Below, piece after piece: positions 52,986 to 64,000 of a stretch of 64,000 bases of DNA. Position 1 is the stretch's first letter; each line of letters begins with the position of its first letter. The notes beneath the pieces are model-generated. The model searched no databases and had not been told where the DNA came from. It saw nothing but the letters and a program-made list of their open reading frames with translations. Origin of the DNA: Carposina sasakii (taxonomy: Eukaryota > Arthropoda > Insecta > Lepidoptera > Carposinidae); NCBI GenBank assembly GCA_014607495.2, contig CP053155.1, positions 12,090,001 to 12,154,000 of the forward strand, given 5' to 3'. Position numbers and translations under genes: made by a program.

Positions 52986-55107
52986 GGGGAAAGGTGTACA
53001 TAATGATTCCCCTAAGGGAAAATGCTTACTGTATCCAAAATATTAAAGTAAGACAAACATTGAATGAGCTTTGAATATATCATATAAATGCCGATATATT
53101 TGCATACTATTATTTTTAGTTGATTGATAATCTACAGATTTGTTAGAGATTTTCCAAAAGGCTACTAAAGGATCATTTTGTACACCCTGATGTCTAAAAC
53201 GATCCCTATGGTATGGTCAAAATGAGTCCAAGGATCATTTTGCACTACAAGTCCAAATTATGATCAAAACTTACTTCTAGAATAGCTTTATTTAAAAAAC
53301 TGATAATAATTAAGTGCGGCTAAGTACTAAGGATTTATCACAAATATTTATAAGTATGACAAATTTTCCTCTTTTTTATCAGTATCCAATATAAAAATAT
53401 TAATTTAGTAGTTTTAATCCAATAATCTCGCTATTATCAACAGTGTTGATTTTTTCTACTAACGTAGTTTTAGTAAAATAATCTCTTTATAATCAACAGT
53501 CTTGAATAATATCAACCATCACGAAGTATTTTTATGTTTATAATGTAGGTAAATATTTAGAAGTTTAATTGTTTCTTTAAATTTCCGAAACGATCACTGC
53601 AGAAGTCACATAAAATCTTCTTCGTCTTCACTATCGAGCCCGGCGCATGCTTCATGTCCCCATTTAAAACATTTCATGCATTGGACCCAACCTTCTCCCA
53701 TGCCATCTTTTGAATACGGTTCTGTGCAGAACATGCACTCGGCATCCTCTTCGGAAGATTCGGAATCATACGTGTTCCTTTGTTTTTTAGTGTTTTTCTT
53801 ACTGACCATTTTTCATTTACCAACTCCTTTTCTTTTACCAACTGCCTTTCCTTTACTAACTCTTTTTCCTTTACCAACTTCATTTTCTTTACTGACTCCT
53901 TTTCATTTACTAACTCCTTTTCCTTTAGTTTATTTTTCAGGGATGGTTTTTACACTTTTATTTTTACGTGACCTTTTTTTCTTATTTTTAATTTTTTCCT
54001 GAATTTTCTCTTCTAAATAGTTTTTGTAAGATATGCTAGTCAAAATTGATGTATCTATTTTTCTTTTCCTTAGATTTATATTTCTTTTGCCTTCTATTTT
54101 TGGCAAAGGTCGAAGGTCACGTGGTGACAATACTCCAAAAGATGTAGATGGTGAATCTGAAGACCTAATTGAAGTAGATATTGGAACAATACCAATCTCT
54201 TGGGCTTGTGTAGATCTTGTAGCTATAATTAGGGACGAAATCATTTCAGAAGCTAGGGTTTGAAGCGATTTAACGGGGGTAACTACTTCCACAGAAGACG
54301 GTTGGATTTCATAATTCACACACAATGAAGCTAATGAAGATTTGTTAGAGATGTTCACTTGCTTACAAGACACCATAGCGAGCGATTGGTTTTTATTATT
54401 CTGACCGTAAATGATTTCAAGCAAGAATGGTTACCTGAAATATACTCACTCTAGTTATATATAAAATACACACACATGATACACATACACATACACATAC
54501 ACGACTCTTACTTTATTTTTTTTATTTGGGTTTACAAACATGTATGTGCAACATAATTTATGATAGCAATGGTAGACACATTTTTTTATGTACATACCAC
54601 ACAGTTAACCTTATAGAAAGGTATATGTAATAATAAGTAACAAGTACTAAACGCAGATATTAGTTTTCAAGTTACCAAAATGTTAGGGGTAAAATGATTC
54701 CTGGGATCATTTTATACCGACTAAACGGGATCGTTTGACCCAAAATGTAAAATTTACAAAAGTTGTCCAAACATAACCTCAAATATAACCGTGGTGTGAT
54801 CAAAACGTGCTTGAAATATTCTTGAATATCAATAGGAACCACCGGTAACACTTTCGTTCACAAATATACAAAACAATTTCAGCAATATAGGATTGATTTT
54901 ATGCTTACCTTAGATTGAACACACAGATTTTTTATTTTTCGCAATAAATCGACGGGCTGTAGTCACACAACCATAACACTTCACTGGGCTACTGAGCGGG
55001 GTACGAGAAAGGCGTCAGCAAACAGATTGAGCGAAATGGCACTATAGTTTATTCAGGATTAAAGGGAATCATTTTACCTCGAGGGATCATTTAGTACACC
55101 TTTCCCC
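52986..55107. mobile_element. pogo/Tigger-like DNA transposon, internally deleted
   Basis: Terminal inverted repeats AGGGGAAAGGTGTAC (52986-53000 and, inverted, 55093-55107) lie between TA dinucleotides (52984-52985 and 55108-55109), as expected for pogo/Tigger. Short motifs close to GGGATCATTTTGTACACC recur near both ends: 53169-53186, 53230-53245, 54703-54718 and 55083-55100. A minus-strand C-terminal transposase remnant lies in the middle (53606-54424). The DNA-binding and DDE parts are absent. Confidence 0.8.
53606..54424 (-). pseudogene. C-terminal remnant of a pogo/Tigger-like transposase
   Basis: One frame (from about 54410 to 53930) contains SPRDLRPLPKIEGKRN and a basic Lys-rich tract, as in the C-terminal tail of insect Tigger-type transposases. 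It stops at TAA. A Lys/Glu/Val repeat tract follows in another frame, and a third frame (53809-53606) encodes an SSEEDAECMFCTEPY block followed by a WVQC-MKC-F-KWGHEAC zinc-binding motif. That motif (C-x2-C, then C-x2-C-x3-W-x-H-x2-C) is the usual PHD-like tail. At least two frame breaks separate the parts, and the region encoding the DDE catalytic core is missing. Confidence 0.75.
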
Positions 55108-55301
55108 TACTTCTGGAAAATGCGGGCTCTATATAAAATTTGTGACAATCGCTAATGCATGACGGAAATGGCATCAGTCAAGAACTAATGCGGGCGAAGC
55201 AAACGAGATTTTTTTTACTATAAAAGCTTATTACTATTGCTTAAAAAATATATAGGCACTATCGTGAAGTTATATTCTTGCTTTGACGCTCACCAGGGGA
55301 A

Positions 55302-55346
55302 CCAGTGAAGCGAGCGCGAATTTTTTTGGTTTTAGGCACACAAGTT
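55302..55346 (+). repeat. GAAGCGAGCGCGAA repeat, right copy
   Basis: Direct copy of 52938-52985. Together the two copies bracket the pogo-like element. Confidence 0.6.
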
Positions 55347-55349
55347 GCC

Positions 55350-56187
55350 AAAAGTTCATGTATTTATACATATACCCACGTGGTAGGTACCCGCCTTATG
55401 TAGGTATCTTAGTTAGTATCGGACTAGGTTAGTCTCGTAAATTGAGTGAATATTTATTTCAAATGTCTGTTTCCTTAAAAATCTTAAGATTTTTTTATAC
55501 ACGTATTCTGGACAAATCTGGTCAGGCCTTCGTAAAAGCGAGACATGCTGTAAAAGCGATAGGATATAGTCCATCATGGACTGCAATACTGAATCATGTA
55601 TGGTATGGCATGACTACCATGAGCGAACGTTTTATCGAATGTAATTAGAAAAAGAATATTTTGTTCGTTACCTAAAATTTTGTATGCTAGGGTTGTACTT
55701 ACTTATAAGTAGGTGTACCCACAGAACAGGTAATATAGGTTGTACCCATCGTGCGAAAGTAGAATCCATTTAAACCATAAGGCAACCTATACCTAGGTAG
55801 GTAGGTATTTTTAAACTTCAAAATAAACGTAATATTCCACAGTACTCAATTTAATAGCGTAAAAAAACTAATAAAATTGTGGAATCAAAGCATTTCATCA
55901 GCCCAATATTAATAGCGATTATTTAAAAAATAAACGGGAAAGGGAAATAACTAAAATTCTGTGCTATAAAGAGGGAACGGGCATGGTGTCTGAGTTAATT
56001 CCGGAAAGAATGCATGGTCTTCGCTTCCTTCTTGGAATAATGTTGCTGCTCAATTTTAATAAATCTTACTCAAAGAACAATTTTATAACAGAATTTAATC
56101 TTAGTGTAGTTTCCGCGGGGTAAGACATGTATACTTAGAGTTACTAATATTGGAAATGGAATTATCTAATAAAACATTTGTAAATGA
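55350..56187. other. unrecognised intergenic DNA
   Basis: No gene. A 68-codon frame at 55442-55648 has no recognisable motif. TAGGTAGG microsatellite near 55795. Confidence 0.35.
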
Positions 56188-56290
56188 ATCATCATCATCA
56201 TCATTTACAGCCCTGAGAAGTCCACTGTTGGACATAGGCCTCCCCCAACAACCTCCACTCCGACCGGTCGGAAGCAGCCTGCATCCAATT
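56188..56290 (+). repeat. LINE-like tail with ATC microsatellite, copy 2
   Basis: A CATCATCATCATC run precedes AGTCCACTGTTGGACATAGG and CCTCCCCCAAC, as at 1374-1450. Confidence 0.55.
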
Positions 56291-56592
56291 GTAAATGAAT
56301 ATATAGGTAATATAGATAGAAATATGTAGGTAACATCATGAACGTATAAGGAATAACGGACAGAGTGTTGTCAATACACAGAGTGAAGTATTCATAGTAA
56401 GCTCGGTAACGATATTCCATGTAGTAGGGATATGTATTGACGCGTTATCCACCCACACATACCATAGTAAGCTCGGCGCCTAGTAGAAAATACGCATACA
56501 TGCACAATGCGTAGCCATTACGGTGCTTCAGTCTGTGCATTGACAGCATTACGTCCGTTGTTCTTTATACGTTCATGGGTAATATCTATTCA

Positions 56593-56772
56593 CACACTTC
56601 ACAACACATTAACTTAGTCCCACATTAAGATCCATAAGATCTTGTGTCGTGTCGTGGGTACTAAGCAACAGAAAAATCAAAGATAAGTAGGTACCTATAG
56701 AAACATCCATGACTCGGAAACAAACATCAATATCAATGTTTGCACCTACCGGGATTCGAACTACTACCGAAT
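56593..56772 (-). mobile_element. tRNA-derived SINE, 5'-truncated copy
   Basis: Colinear with 52171-52340, including CATGACTCGGAAACAAACAT and the B-box region CCGGGATTCGAAC. The A-box head is lost and replaced by an unrelated CTACTACCGAATTCGAATAC. Confidence 0.7.
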
Positions 56773-56774
56773 TC

Positions 56775-58470
56775 GAATACCTACTAGTCAATTCGGTAGA
56801 AATATTGTAAAGAAACTTCTGTCGAAGGTGGCATTCACATAGATGTGTGCTATGAGCAGGGACCACCAAGTTCAGGATCAAAAATGTATCAGGATCTTTT
56901 TTAAATAGGTATTATGAGCTGTTTTTATCCATTCTTATTTTTACGGATATCTAATCTCATCTAGAGCTTCGGAGTTCTGCTTTGCTCTTTTCAGCACACC
57001 AATAATAAAAAATTTATTAGCCAACCGAATCCATATAAAAACGAAAAACGTCATTACATTACATACACATAGGAATTTATTACTATGGACATCAATTTAC
57101 ACCAAACAATAAAATCCATTTCACAGTTCAAAAACTCTATTTCTTCATTAGCACTATTTCACCCCTAAATGTCGAGAAAACGCCTAAATGGCGTCAATAA
57201 CGGCACACATAATAACAAATAATTCTAATTAAAGCTCAGGTGCGTGCTCACATCCGTGCCCACTTAATGAGGAGGGCTGGTATTTTTAACCCACCATGGG
57301 ATTGGAATCAACACGGATTTATCAAGCTTTCTCACAGAAAAACGTAGTGTTTCCCGTGCTGATGCGGGGCTTCACTAGAATACCTCAGCTGCATCTCCTT
57401 CCGAGGATGTCGAATAAGAGTCGACTGCGGAACTTGGGCGTTCTCTCAGGTGATAAGCTAGCAGTCACTGATTATTAAAATCTGTCATCGCTATGCTAAA
57501 CGAGGCTCTAGGATCTCCCTTATGATTCTGTAGTTTTGGCTAGCACATTTCAGTAAGACAGTCGTACCTATATGCATGTAAACGTAGTGTTGAGGATTCG
57601 AGCTCTAAGTGCAGACTTTCCGATGTGATCAAGCAAACAGCAAACATGTACCTATATGTATTTATTTAGCTTATATTACACTGTTTTTTTTTATGATTAG
57701 TTTGTGCACGTGTGATTTCCTCTTCTTTGCTAATCACTTATTTTAATTGGTTGGCTGGAAGATATCTCTGTTAGAGATAAGCTGGCCTTTATACATTATC
57801 TTTTAAATTATTTTATCTTGTGTTTTTTCTGTGTACAATAAAGAATTATGAACAGTGGATTATCCTGCCATCACAATTTCCACGGTTGAGCTAGACCGAA
57901 CATTACATTGAGCTACTCATATTCCGTTCTTCAACGGGGACGAGGTACTAATGGAAGAATTACCTAGTCACATAAAAAGGAATAGACGAGTAGGAACTGC
58001 AATGCTTTACTTCTAATTATACAAAATTGCTTTTCTACTCTGGCCGCTGGCAGTTTCGGAACCTTATCACTTGATATACCAAGCAGAGACAACTTAAGAA
58101 GCAGGAAGAAAACTTGAAAACGCTACTGTGATGCCGTCTATCGTTAATGCTTACCTATTGCCTAATGATATCTCGGAGAGGATAGACGGACCGACTTGCA
58201 AATCAAATAGATACCGATAGATATGATATGGATGGATTCTTGCATCTATCCACTTTACGAAAATGCATTTGAAAATCTAATGAGTTTTGCACGTGACGAC
58301 GACGGATGTTTTTCGGACGGAGTGCATTATGGATTATAGTTTAATAAACTTCCAGTATTATTGAGTCACTGTGCTCAAAACGCAGGTAGGTATATAAACT
58401 GAAAACTGTGAAGAATCATCTACTTTTTATAGGCTTTTCCCTTTATATCAAACTTCCATAGTAATCTCGT
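56775..58470. other. intergenic DNA with a long SINE-like fragment
   Basis: About 57340-57560 carries the GTGCTGATGCGGGGCTTC, AAGAGTCGACTGCGGAACTT, CAGGTGATAAGCTAGCA and GGATCTCC blocks of the family at 22345-22475, in order. No gene. Confidence 0.45.
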
Positions 58471-58584
58471 ACATATAGTGAAGTATAGGTATACTTTTTT
58501 CATTCAAATTTTGTCAATATCATTATATATACCTATACATACCTAGATTATGTATCAGCTAGATAGGTACCAAATATTGATTTG
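58471..58584. repeat. 114-bp direct repeat, copy 1
   Basis: Identical base for base to 59184-59297. It begins ACATATAGTGAAGTATAGGT and ends CAAATATTGATTTG. It is AT-rich with no coding. Confidence 0.9.
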
Positions 58585-59183
58585 ATTTGAAGTGTTATCG
58601 GAATTACTGCACAATGATTCCAGCTTCTATTAACTCTGCTCGACCAACTAATTTGTCAAGTAGATTTTTATTCTACGAAGAGATAAAAGTGGTAAAGACT
58701 TGTCTACTCTTGGGCCCGTTGGGTGGGCCTTTGTTGCTATCAAGGAAACGAAAAAAGATTGAGCTCTCAGAGTTCAATTAGCTCTTGTACCCACTGGTCT
58801 AAATTTTGTTAACTTTTTTGATTCTCCAATGGTGGTATTGGTGGTTTGAAAACTAAATGTGTCCATTGCGTTTTGGATAATTACTATCTATCTACTTGCC
58901 TACTTGGGTGAGTGAGTAGAATGAGTGAGAATGCCCACCTAAATTATACAAATCTTACAAGAATCAAGATTATTTAGATATCATATCCTGTGTAGCTAAA
59001 TCGACAAGCCGGCAGTTTGGCCTAGTTTTTTATTAAATTTATATCCAGCAAATGCGCCGATGAAATGTCTATTTCTGTATGTCAGATACTCGTATGTTTG
59101 GAGAAGCGCGTTCTTTACAATGTTAAGCCGTCCATCGCTCGTCGGTCGAGTCTGGTTTACCTGCCCACTCTAGTTTATTTGAA

Positions 59184-59297
59184 ACATATAGTGAAGTATA
59201 GGTATACTTTTTTCATTCAAATTTTGTCAATATCATTATATATACCTATACATACCTAGATTATGTATCAGCTAGATAGGTACCAAATATTGATTTG
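59184..59297. repeat. 114-bp direct repeat, copy 2
   Basis: Perfect copy of 58471-58584 at an offset of 713 bp. The DNA between and on both sides is different, so it is a dispersed or spaced duplication. Confidence 0.9.
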
Positions 59298-61209
59298 CAT
59301 ATATATATGAACATATATATGAACTTTACATAAATATGCGGCTTGTAAGCTTTTCAGCATGTCACTTGCAGATATACTTATGCTGTATTTCTAGTGTTTG
59401 AAAATGTTGGGTAGTGTTTCGCGGTTTGTGATCGTGGTACTTAGGTGCAATAACATGACCGCAAGCTGGCATCGACAAAAATCATTCTGGGCAAGGAGCA
59501 AAGAATCAGCAACAACCCATATTTTTTATGGTGCAAGCAAAGTGGAGGATTCTAAACCTTCATAGAGTGGCGGGAGAAGAATAGCGGGTTCTGTTAGGCC
59601 AGAGTGCGCTGGTGATATTAGTGGACTGTATTTTGCGAGTTGCTACTATTGTTTCTACCGAACAAAAACGTACGACACACTTGCAATTCTCTACAGCAAT
59701 AGAGGACGAAGAAAGAGGACTCAGAAGGAAAAGCACGTGCACTGACCTAAATCTCTCCTGAGTCCAGTCTCCTTCCCTGCAGGATCGCTCGTCTCACTCA
59801 GTAGGCGGTAAATAGTTCGTAGACAATACACCACACAAAATAGTCTCTAAAAGTTCAATTTGCACAACAATGTCTCAACGTCGCGCGGTGCGGTTAGTGC
59901 AGAATATCTTTGCACGTCTATTCTCATCAACGATCAGCCAGAGAAGAGGCTGTAGTGTGCCGTGCACATGCGGGCAAAGGAAGGGAAGATCGGTTGGATA
60001 AAAGGTATTGCAAGCGGTAGATCTACCCGAAATATAAAATGTTAAATTATGCGTAGAACGAAACCCAACACAAAGGGTGACTCATAGGAAGGTAATAAGG
60101 GTAAAAATGAGGGGCGTTCTCTCAGGCGATAAGCTAGCAACTTGTCTATGATCATTTACATCTGACCCCAAAGCTAAACGTGGCTGTAGGACCTTCTTTA
60201 AGATCATGTAAGTCTGGTTACCAGAACCACAGCCGTGTAAATGTAGGTAATCTAAATATTGCACTTACTGACTAATAGAAGCCACATTTGGTTTCTTCAT
60301 ATTATTAAATAGTATTTTGAATATGCGAACAGCTATGAGGTGTATCCAAGCATATTATGTTAGGTTAGATGCATAGTTCATGCTAGTATCCCGAAGCTGA
60401 AATGCCTTCACAGATAGTAAACCTAATTCCTACCGTTTCAACACAGATAAATACATGAGTAGACTCCGCCAATACCAGCCAGCATAGGTAAATTCTTATA
60501 TTAAAAGTACTTATAGTACCTAAAAAGGATAACACCCTACTTTGATATGGGGTAAGTACCTAAGTGTATGTCATTTAATTTCTATTTCGATGGTGTATAG
60601 CAAATATTGATGGAAGATACGCATGCTGTATTACCTACTTAGGCCCCTACCCACCAACTGAAAGACCGTTGACTCTATTGTGTATTTCACCGTATAGTTT
60701 CGATCCATGATGGCGCTAGTAACTATGTGTATGACTACATTTTCTGTTTCACTGCATATAAAAAATGTTAGTTTCGAAACAGGCATAGGAATTATTCCAT
60801 GAAACGACTCTACATCTATGGTTTTTAATGTAGGTACCTAGCTAATGTTACTTCAAAGACTACAGCATAAGGAAATCGTTAAAACCTATCCGGAGCGGGT
60901 CAACGTGTAGATAATCATAATTGCAGAGCTATAGCCTCGAAATGGGAGAGTGCAATTTTATTGAATTTTATGTTTTGATTTCTGCTTTCCTCTGTATTTT
61001 AGGTCATCTTGCAACATGAGCTAATCACTGATATTTGACGATATATTGGCAGAAACCTACTTGGCATGCCTCTATGTCTGCCGGTAAGTCTAAACGGTTC
61101 CTACTCCCTAGGTACCTATAAGTATAGGCTATATTGTATAGGTATACATTAGGTGCCTAGTACCACATAAATTGCTTACAATGTATTTGCTAGATAGGTA
61201 ACAAACAAT
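59298..61209. other. gene-poor DNA with repeat fragments
   Basis: A SINE-like fragment is at 60060-60240 (GGGGCGTTCTCTCAGGCGAT, AAACGTGGCTGTAGGACC). The repeat shared with 2866-2980 is at about 60655-60830, with inverted TAGAGTC/GACTCTA-type edges. No coding region could be supported. Confidence 0.4.
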
Positions 61210-61605
61210 GTAGACAGCATAGCTGGGCATTAACTCGTTAATTAACGAAGTTAACATTTCGAGTAACGGATTAACTTTTAAGTTAACTTAAAAATATGTT
61301 AACGGTCTCGTTAACTTCCGTTAAATTTCTCAAAGTCCGTTAATCGTTAATCCAGCACAAATACCACTGCAAATCCAAGTGTGTTAAAATAAAACACTTT
61401 AAATGTGTTCAATGTCTAATTGCAGTATACAAACTATAGAGTCTTATGGTCGTTTTATACACACTTCTACTACCTTCATGTATGTTTACTATAATACACT
61501 AGGATTTGCAGTATCCACACGTACCGCGCCGCGAAAACATGTCTTACATGAAACCTACCTATATGTTTGGTTCATGTATCATTGCGTCTAACATAATATA
61601 ACTGG

Positions 61606-62347
61606 CAGTGGCGGATTTACAAATTTTCAAGGTATAGGCTGAATAGTTTTTGCCGCCCTTGCCTCAACAATTGTCATATCATACATTATTTTTACAATGC
61701 AACAATTTCGTTGAAATTGCACGTAAAATAATTTTTCGGTATATTTTTGAGCTTTTTTTATTTTTTTATATTCTTTTATATATGATATTTTTGATTTTTT
61801 TTAAATTCCAATCGAATTTTCTGAAGCTACTAGTGCATGTGAAACACATAATAGTCGATACATAAGATTGAAATCGGTAAAATTATTCACTAAATTTATT
61901 CATTATATTCGAATAAAAATCGAAACATTATATACAAACCATCCAGTTCGTAGCCTCCAACCAGTAGTAAGACTGGCATGTATGGGTTGTTAGTGGGAAG
62001 AGGGGCATATTTTTTACAATTGCGCTCTTTTCACTCATAAGAAGTGTGGGCAAAGGGCGCAGAGGCGCGAGGCCGATCACTGCTTGAGGGGCGGCGAACT
62101 AGCTGTTTTACTCTAGAATATGGAAGTTTGCTACTCTCGGAATGTGCAATGACAAGTGAGAGAGAAAAGTCATCGACAAAATTTGTTGCAGACTTCTATC
62201 TGTAAGACATCAGAAAACCGTCATAGAAAAATATTTTTGATTTCTATGAGGTAAAAAAAAAAAAAAAATCGTTCCCCAAATTTGCCGCCCCCAAAATCTG
62301 CCGCCCTAGGCTCGAGCCTACTCAGCCTGCTGGTAAATCCGTCACTG
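61606..62347. mobile_element. hAT-like element nested in copy 2
   Basis: 742 bp with terminal inverted repeats CAGTGGCGGATTTAC and GTAAATCCGTCACTG (one mismatch). The 8-bp duplication ATAACTGG (61598-61605 and 62348-62355) is exact. Copy 1 has a single ATAACTGG at 7682-7689 followed by the same downstream sequence, so the pre-insertion state is seen. The interior carries GCCGCCC-type motifs near both ends and no transposase. Confidence 0.92.
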
Positions 62348-63196
62348 ATAACTGGTCAGTCTATGTAGCAATTCGCCTATTGGTCTTGACATTACTATCA
62401 AATCGTGTTAAAATATGTCCGTCACATTAGTGTTTCGTCCAGAACGCAACTAGTCTATCTTAATAAAATAAATTCTAAATCTTAATCCAAATGAATTAAA
62501 AAACATTGTTACCTCGAAAGGACAAAAAAGGAACCCTTATAGGATCACTTTGTTGTCCGTCCGTCCGTCTGTCTGTTAAGACTATTTTTCTCAGGAGCTC
62601 GTGGAGGTATCAAGTTGAAATTGATATCAAATGCTTAGGCCAATGGTCGCTTGGAGCTGTGAGATAATCAAACTTCTAAGCCAATTCAATTAAAAGATAG
62701 AGCGGTTTATGCCGCGACACTCGCGACGGAATCAAAACCTACTAAACTTACTACCCCTTTCCTCATGAACGCGTAGCGTTATTAAATTGAAATTCATATC
62801 AAATACTCAGGTCTATAATAACTTTAAGCTGTCTTAAATAAACTGTCTTAATAAACATCTAACTTCTATGTCAACGCAATCAGAAGAAACAGCAATACAA
62901 GCCGCGTATTTTCAAACTCGCAAGGGAGTCAATACCTAAACGGTACCTTTCAGTCGAGTTAGAATCTTAAAATTTGTCATGAAGATATGTTAATAGCACA
63001 CATAAAGAAAATTCCGAAAACTTTAAATTTCTAGTTACATCACATATTTTTCTATGACTTGATTGTCGTGATGGGTGAACTTTTACTTAGGTATACAGGT
63101 TTGTACGGAATCCCCAGCGCGCGAGTCCGACTCACACTTGGCCGATTGTTTTTCTAACCTGTTAACTTCCAGAACAAACAGTTTTTATTTCGTACT

Positions 63197-63408
63197 AGGG
63201 GACGCCCGCGACTCCGTACGTGTGGACTGCAGAAAAAATATCGAAATTAACCGGGATAAAAATATTTTCTGATATGTAAGCTACATATTGTAAAACTTCA
63301 TCTAAATCCCTTCAGTAGTTTTTGCGTGAAAGAGCAACAAACATCCTCACATCTTTACATACCTACATCCTCACAAACTTTCGCGTTTATAATATTAGTA
63401 GGATTATG
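63197..63408 (+). repeat. GGACGCCCGCGACTCCGT repeat inside hAT-like copy 2
   Basis: Same position and subtype as 8572-8815, with a short deletion after the ATAAAAATATTTTC block. Confidence 0.65.
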
Positions 63409-63840
63409 TTGTTTTTATCACGTGTTAACAGATTAACGATTAACGTTAACTTGCGTTAACTTTTTCGAAATGTAACGCTTTAACTGTTAACGAAGTTAAC
63501 TTTTTTCGTAACGGATTAGCGATTAACGAAGTTAACTATTTGATTAACGGTGCCCAGCTCTTCTAGACAGACAGATAATGTGTGTAGATTAAACAAACAT
63601 TAACGCATTTAGTTGGTAAGTAGGTAGTACCTATAGATAAATAGCAACTACTGTCGCCTTAACACAGTTTTGGTACGATTCTTGCATTTCCAAGATTAGG
63701 GCAAGACCAAGATTTCATGATTTAACCAAGAACACACTGCATCAAATCAAATTTTGGTAATCACACTCACTCAACCATATAAAAATATGTCTAAATTCAC
63801 TAAACCACTACACAACACTAAAAAATAACTGTACATCTCG

Positions 63841-63890
63841 AAATGCGCGTCAAGGTAAAAGCTAGTGAGCTTTTACCTTGACGCGCATTT
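63841..63890. repeat. perfect 23-bp hairpin
   Basis: AAATGCGCGTCAAGGTAAAA then GCT at 63841-63863 is exactly inverted at 63868-63890, with a 4-nt AGTG loop. No coding; function unknown. The remaining bases to 64000 show nothing else. Confidence 0.85.
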
Positions 63891-64000
63891 ATTACCAACG
63901 AGTGCTAACGAGTGGTTTCCTAGGATAGAGGTGCCGTTATATAGCGGCCATACAAAAGCAGAGAAACAGTAATCTTTACGGTGCCGACACGTGAAATGTT

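Larger units (their letters stand above)
61218..63561. mobile_element. hAT-like GTTAAC-rich element, copy 2
   Basis: Ends CATAGCTGGGCA (61218-61229) and the inverted TGCCCAGCTCTT (63550-63561). The flanks GTAGACAG (61210-61217) and CTAGACAG (63562-63569) match at 7 of 8 positions. The interior is colinear with copy 1 (7143-8947) apart from indels and the nested element at 61606-62347. GTTAAC clusters lie at both ends. No transposase. Confidence 0.8.

Noticed and set aside
53676..54002. 108-codon plus-strand Phe/Pro/Leu-rich frame
   Set aside because: It is the antisense of the Lys/Glu-rich tract in the transposase remnant.
55442..55648. 68-codon plus-strand open frame
   Set aside because: Composition is not gene-like enough and no motif is recognised.

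Overview
This window looks like nuclear DNA of a lepidopteran (moth or butterfly). It is AT-rich, the genes are spliced at GT-AG introns, and most intron and intergenic DNA is short dispersed repeats. These include runs of TAGGTAGG-type sequence, tRNA-like SINEs, LINE tails and many small DNA transposons. No bacterial, organellar or viral gene was recognised. The species assignment is an inference from repeat style and protein similarity recalled from known families, not from a search.

Five protein-coding genes can be built exon by exon with reading frames that close. From left to right: (1) a FAM166/CIMIP2-type ciliary microtubule inner protein on + (490-11127, 5 exons, 238 aa, with a 10-codon first exon and an 8.5 kb first intron); (2) the RAB6-interacting golgin GORAB on - (14600-12176, 4 exons, 329 aa); (3) the Sm core protein SNRPF on + (17642-18019, 2 coding exons, 88 aa); (4) the snRNA cap hypermethylase TGS1 on - (28443-21699, 10 exons, about 953 aa, with a frame conflict in exon 5); (5) the 60S-maturation GTPase LSG1 on + (30128-39463, 10 exons, 637 aa).

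CIMIP2/GORAB and SNRPF/TGS1 are convergent pairs. GORAB/SNRPF and TGS1/LSG1 are divergent pairs. Both divergent intergenic gaps have been invaded by repeats. The gap between GORAB and SNRPF holds an inverted 108-bp minisatellite inside a TCGACTAG-rich element. The gap between TGS1 and LSG1 holds a 1.1 kb fold-back element with a hAT-like MITE inside it. SNRPF and TGS1 act on the same particle: the Sm ring is needed before TGS1 trimethylates the snRNA cap. LSG1 is a ribosome-assembly factor, so 17.6-39.5 kb is a small block of RNP-biogenesis genes.

From 39.5 kb to the right end I see no supportable host gene. This part holds SINEs, MITEs, tandem duplications, a pogo/Tigger-like element (52986-55107) with a broken C-terminal transposase remnant, and a hAT-like element (61218-63561) whose sister copy lies in CIMIP2 intron 1 (7143-8947). 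The right copy contains a second hAT-like element, and the left copy preserves the unfilled target site, so the insertion event can be read directly.

I did not find a clearly new multi-gene system. The most unusual material is the transposon architecture: nested insertions with paralogous empty sites, palindromic elements between divergent promoters, a palindromic open-frame minisatellite, and a TIR-bounded unit carrying a retrotransposon RNase H fragment.
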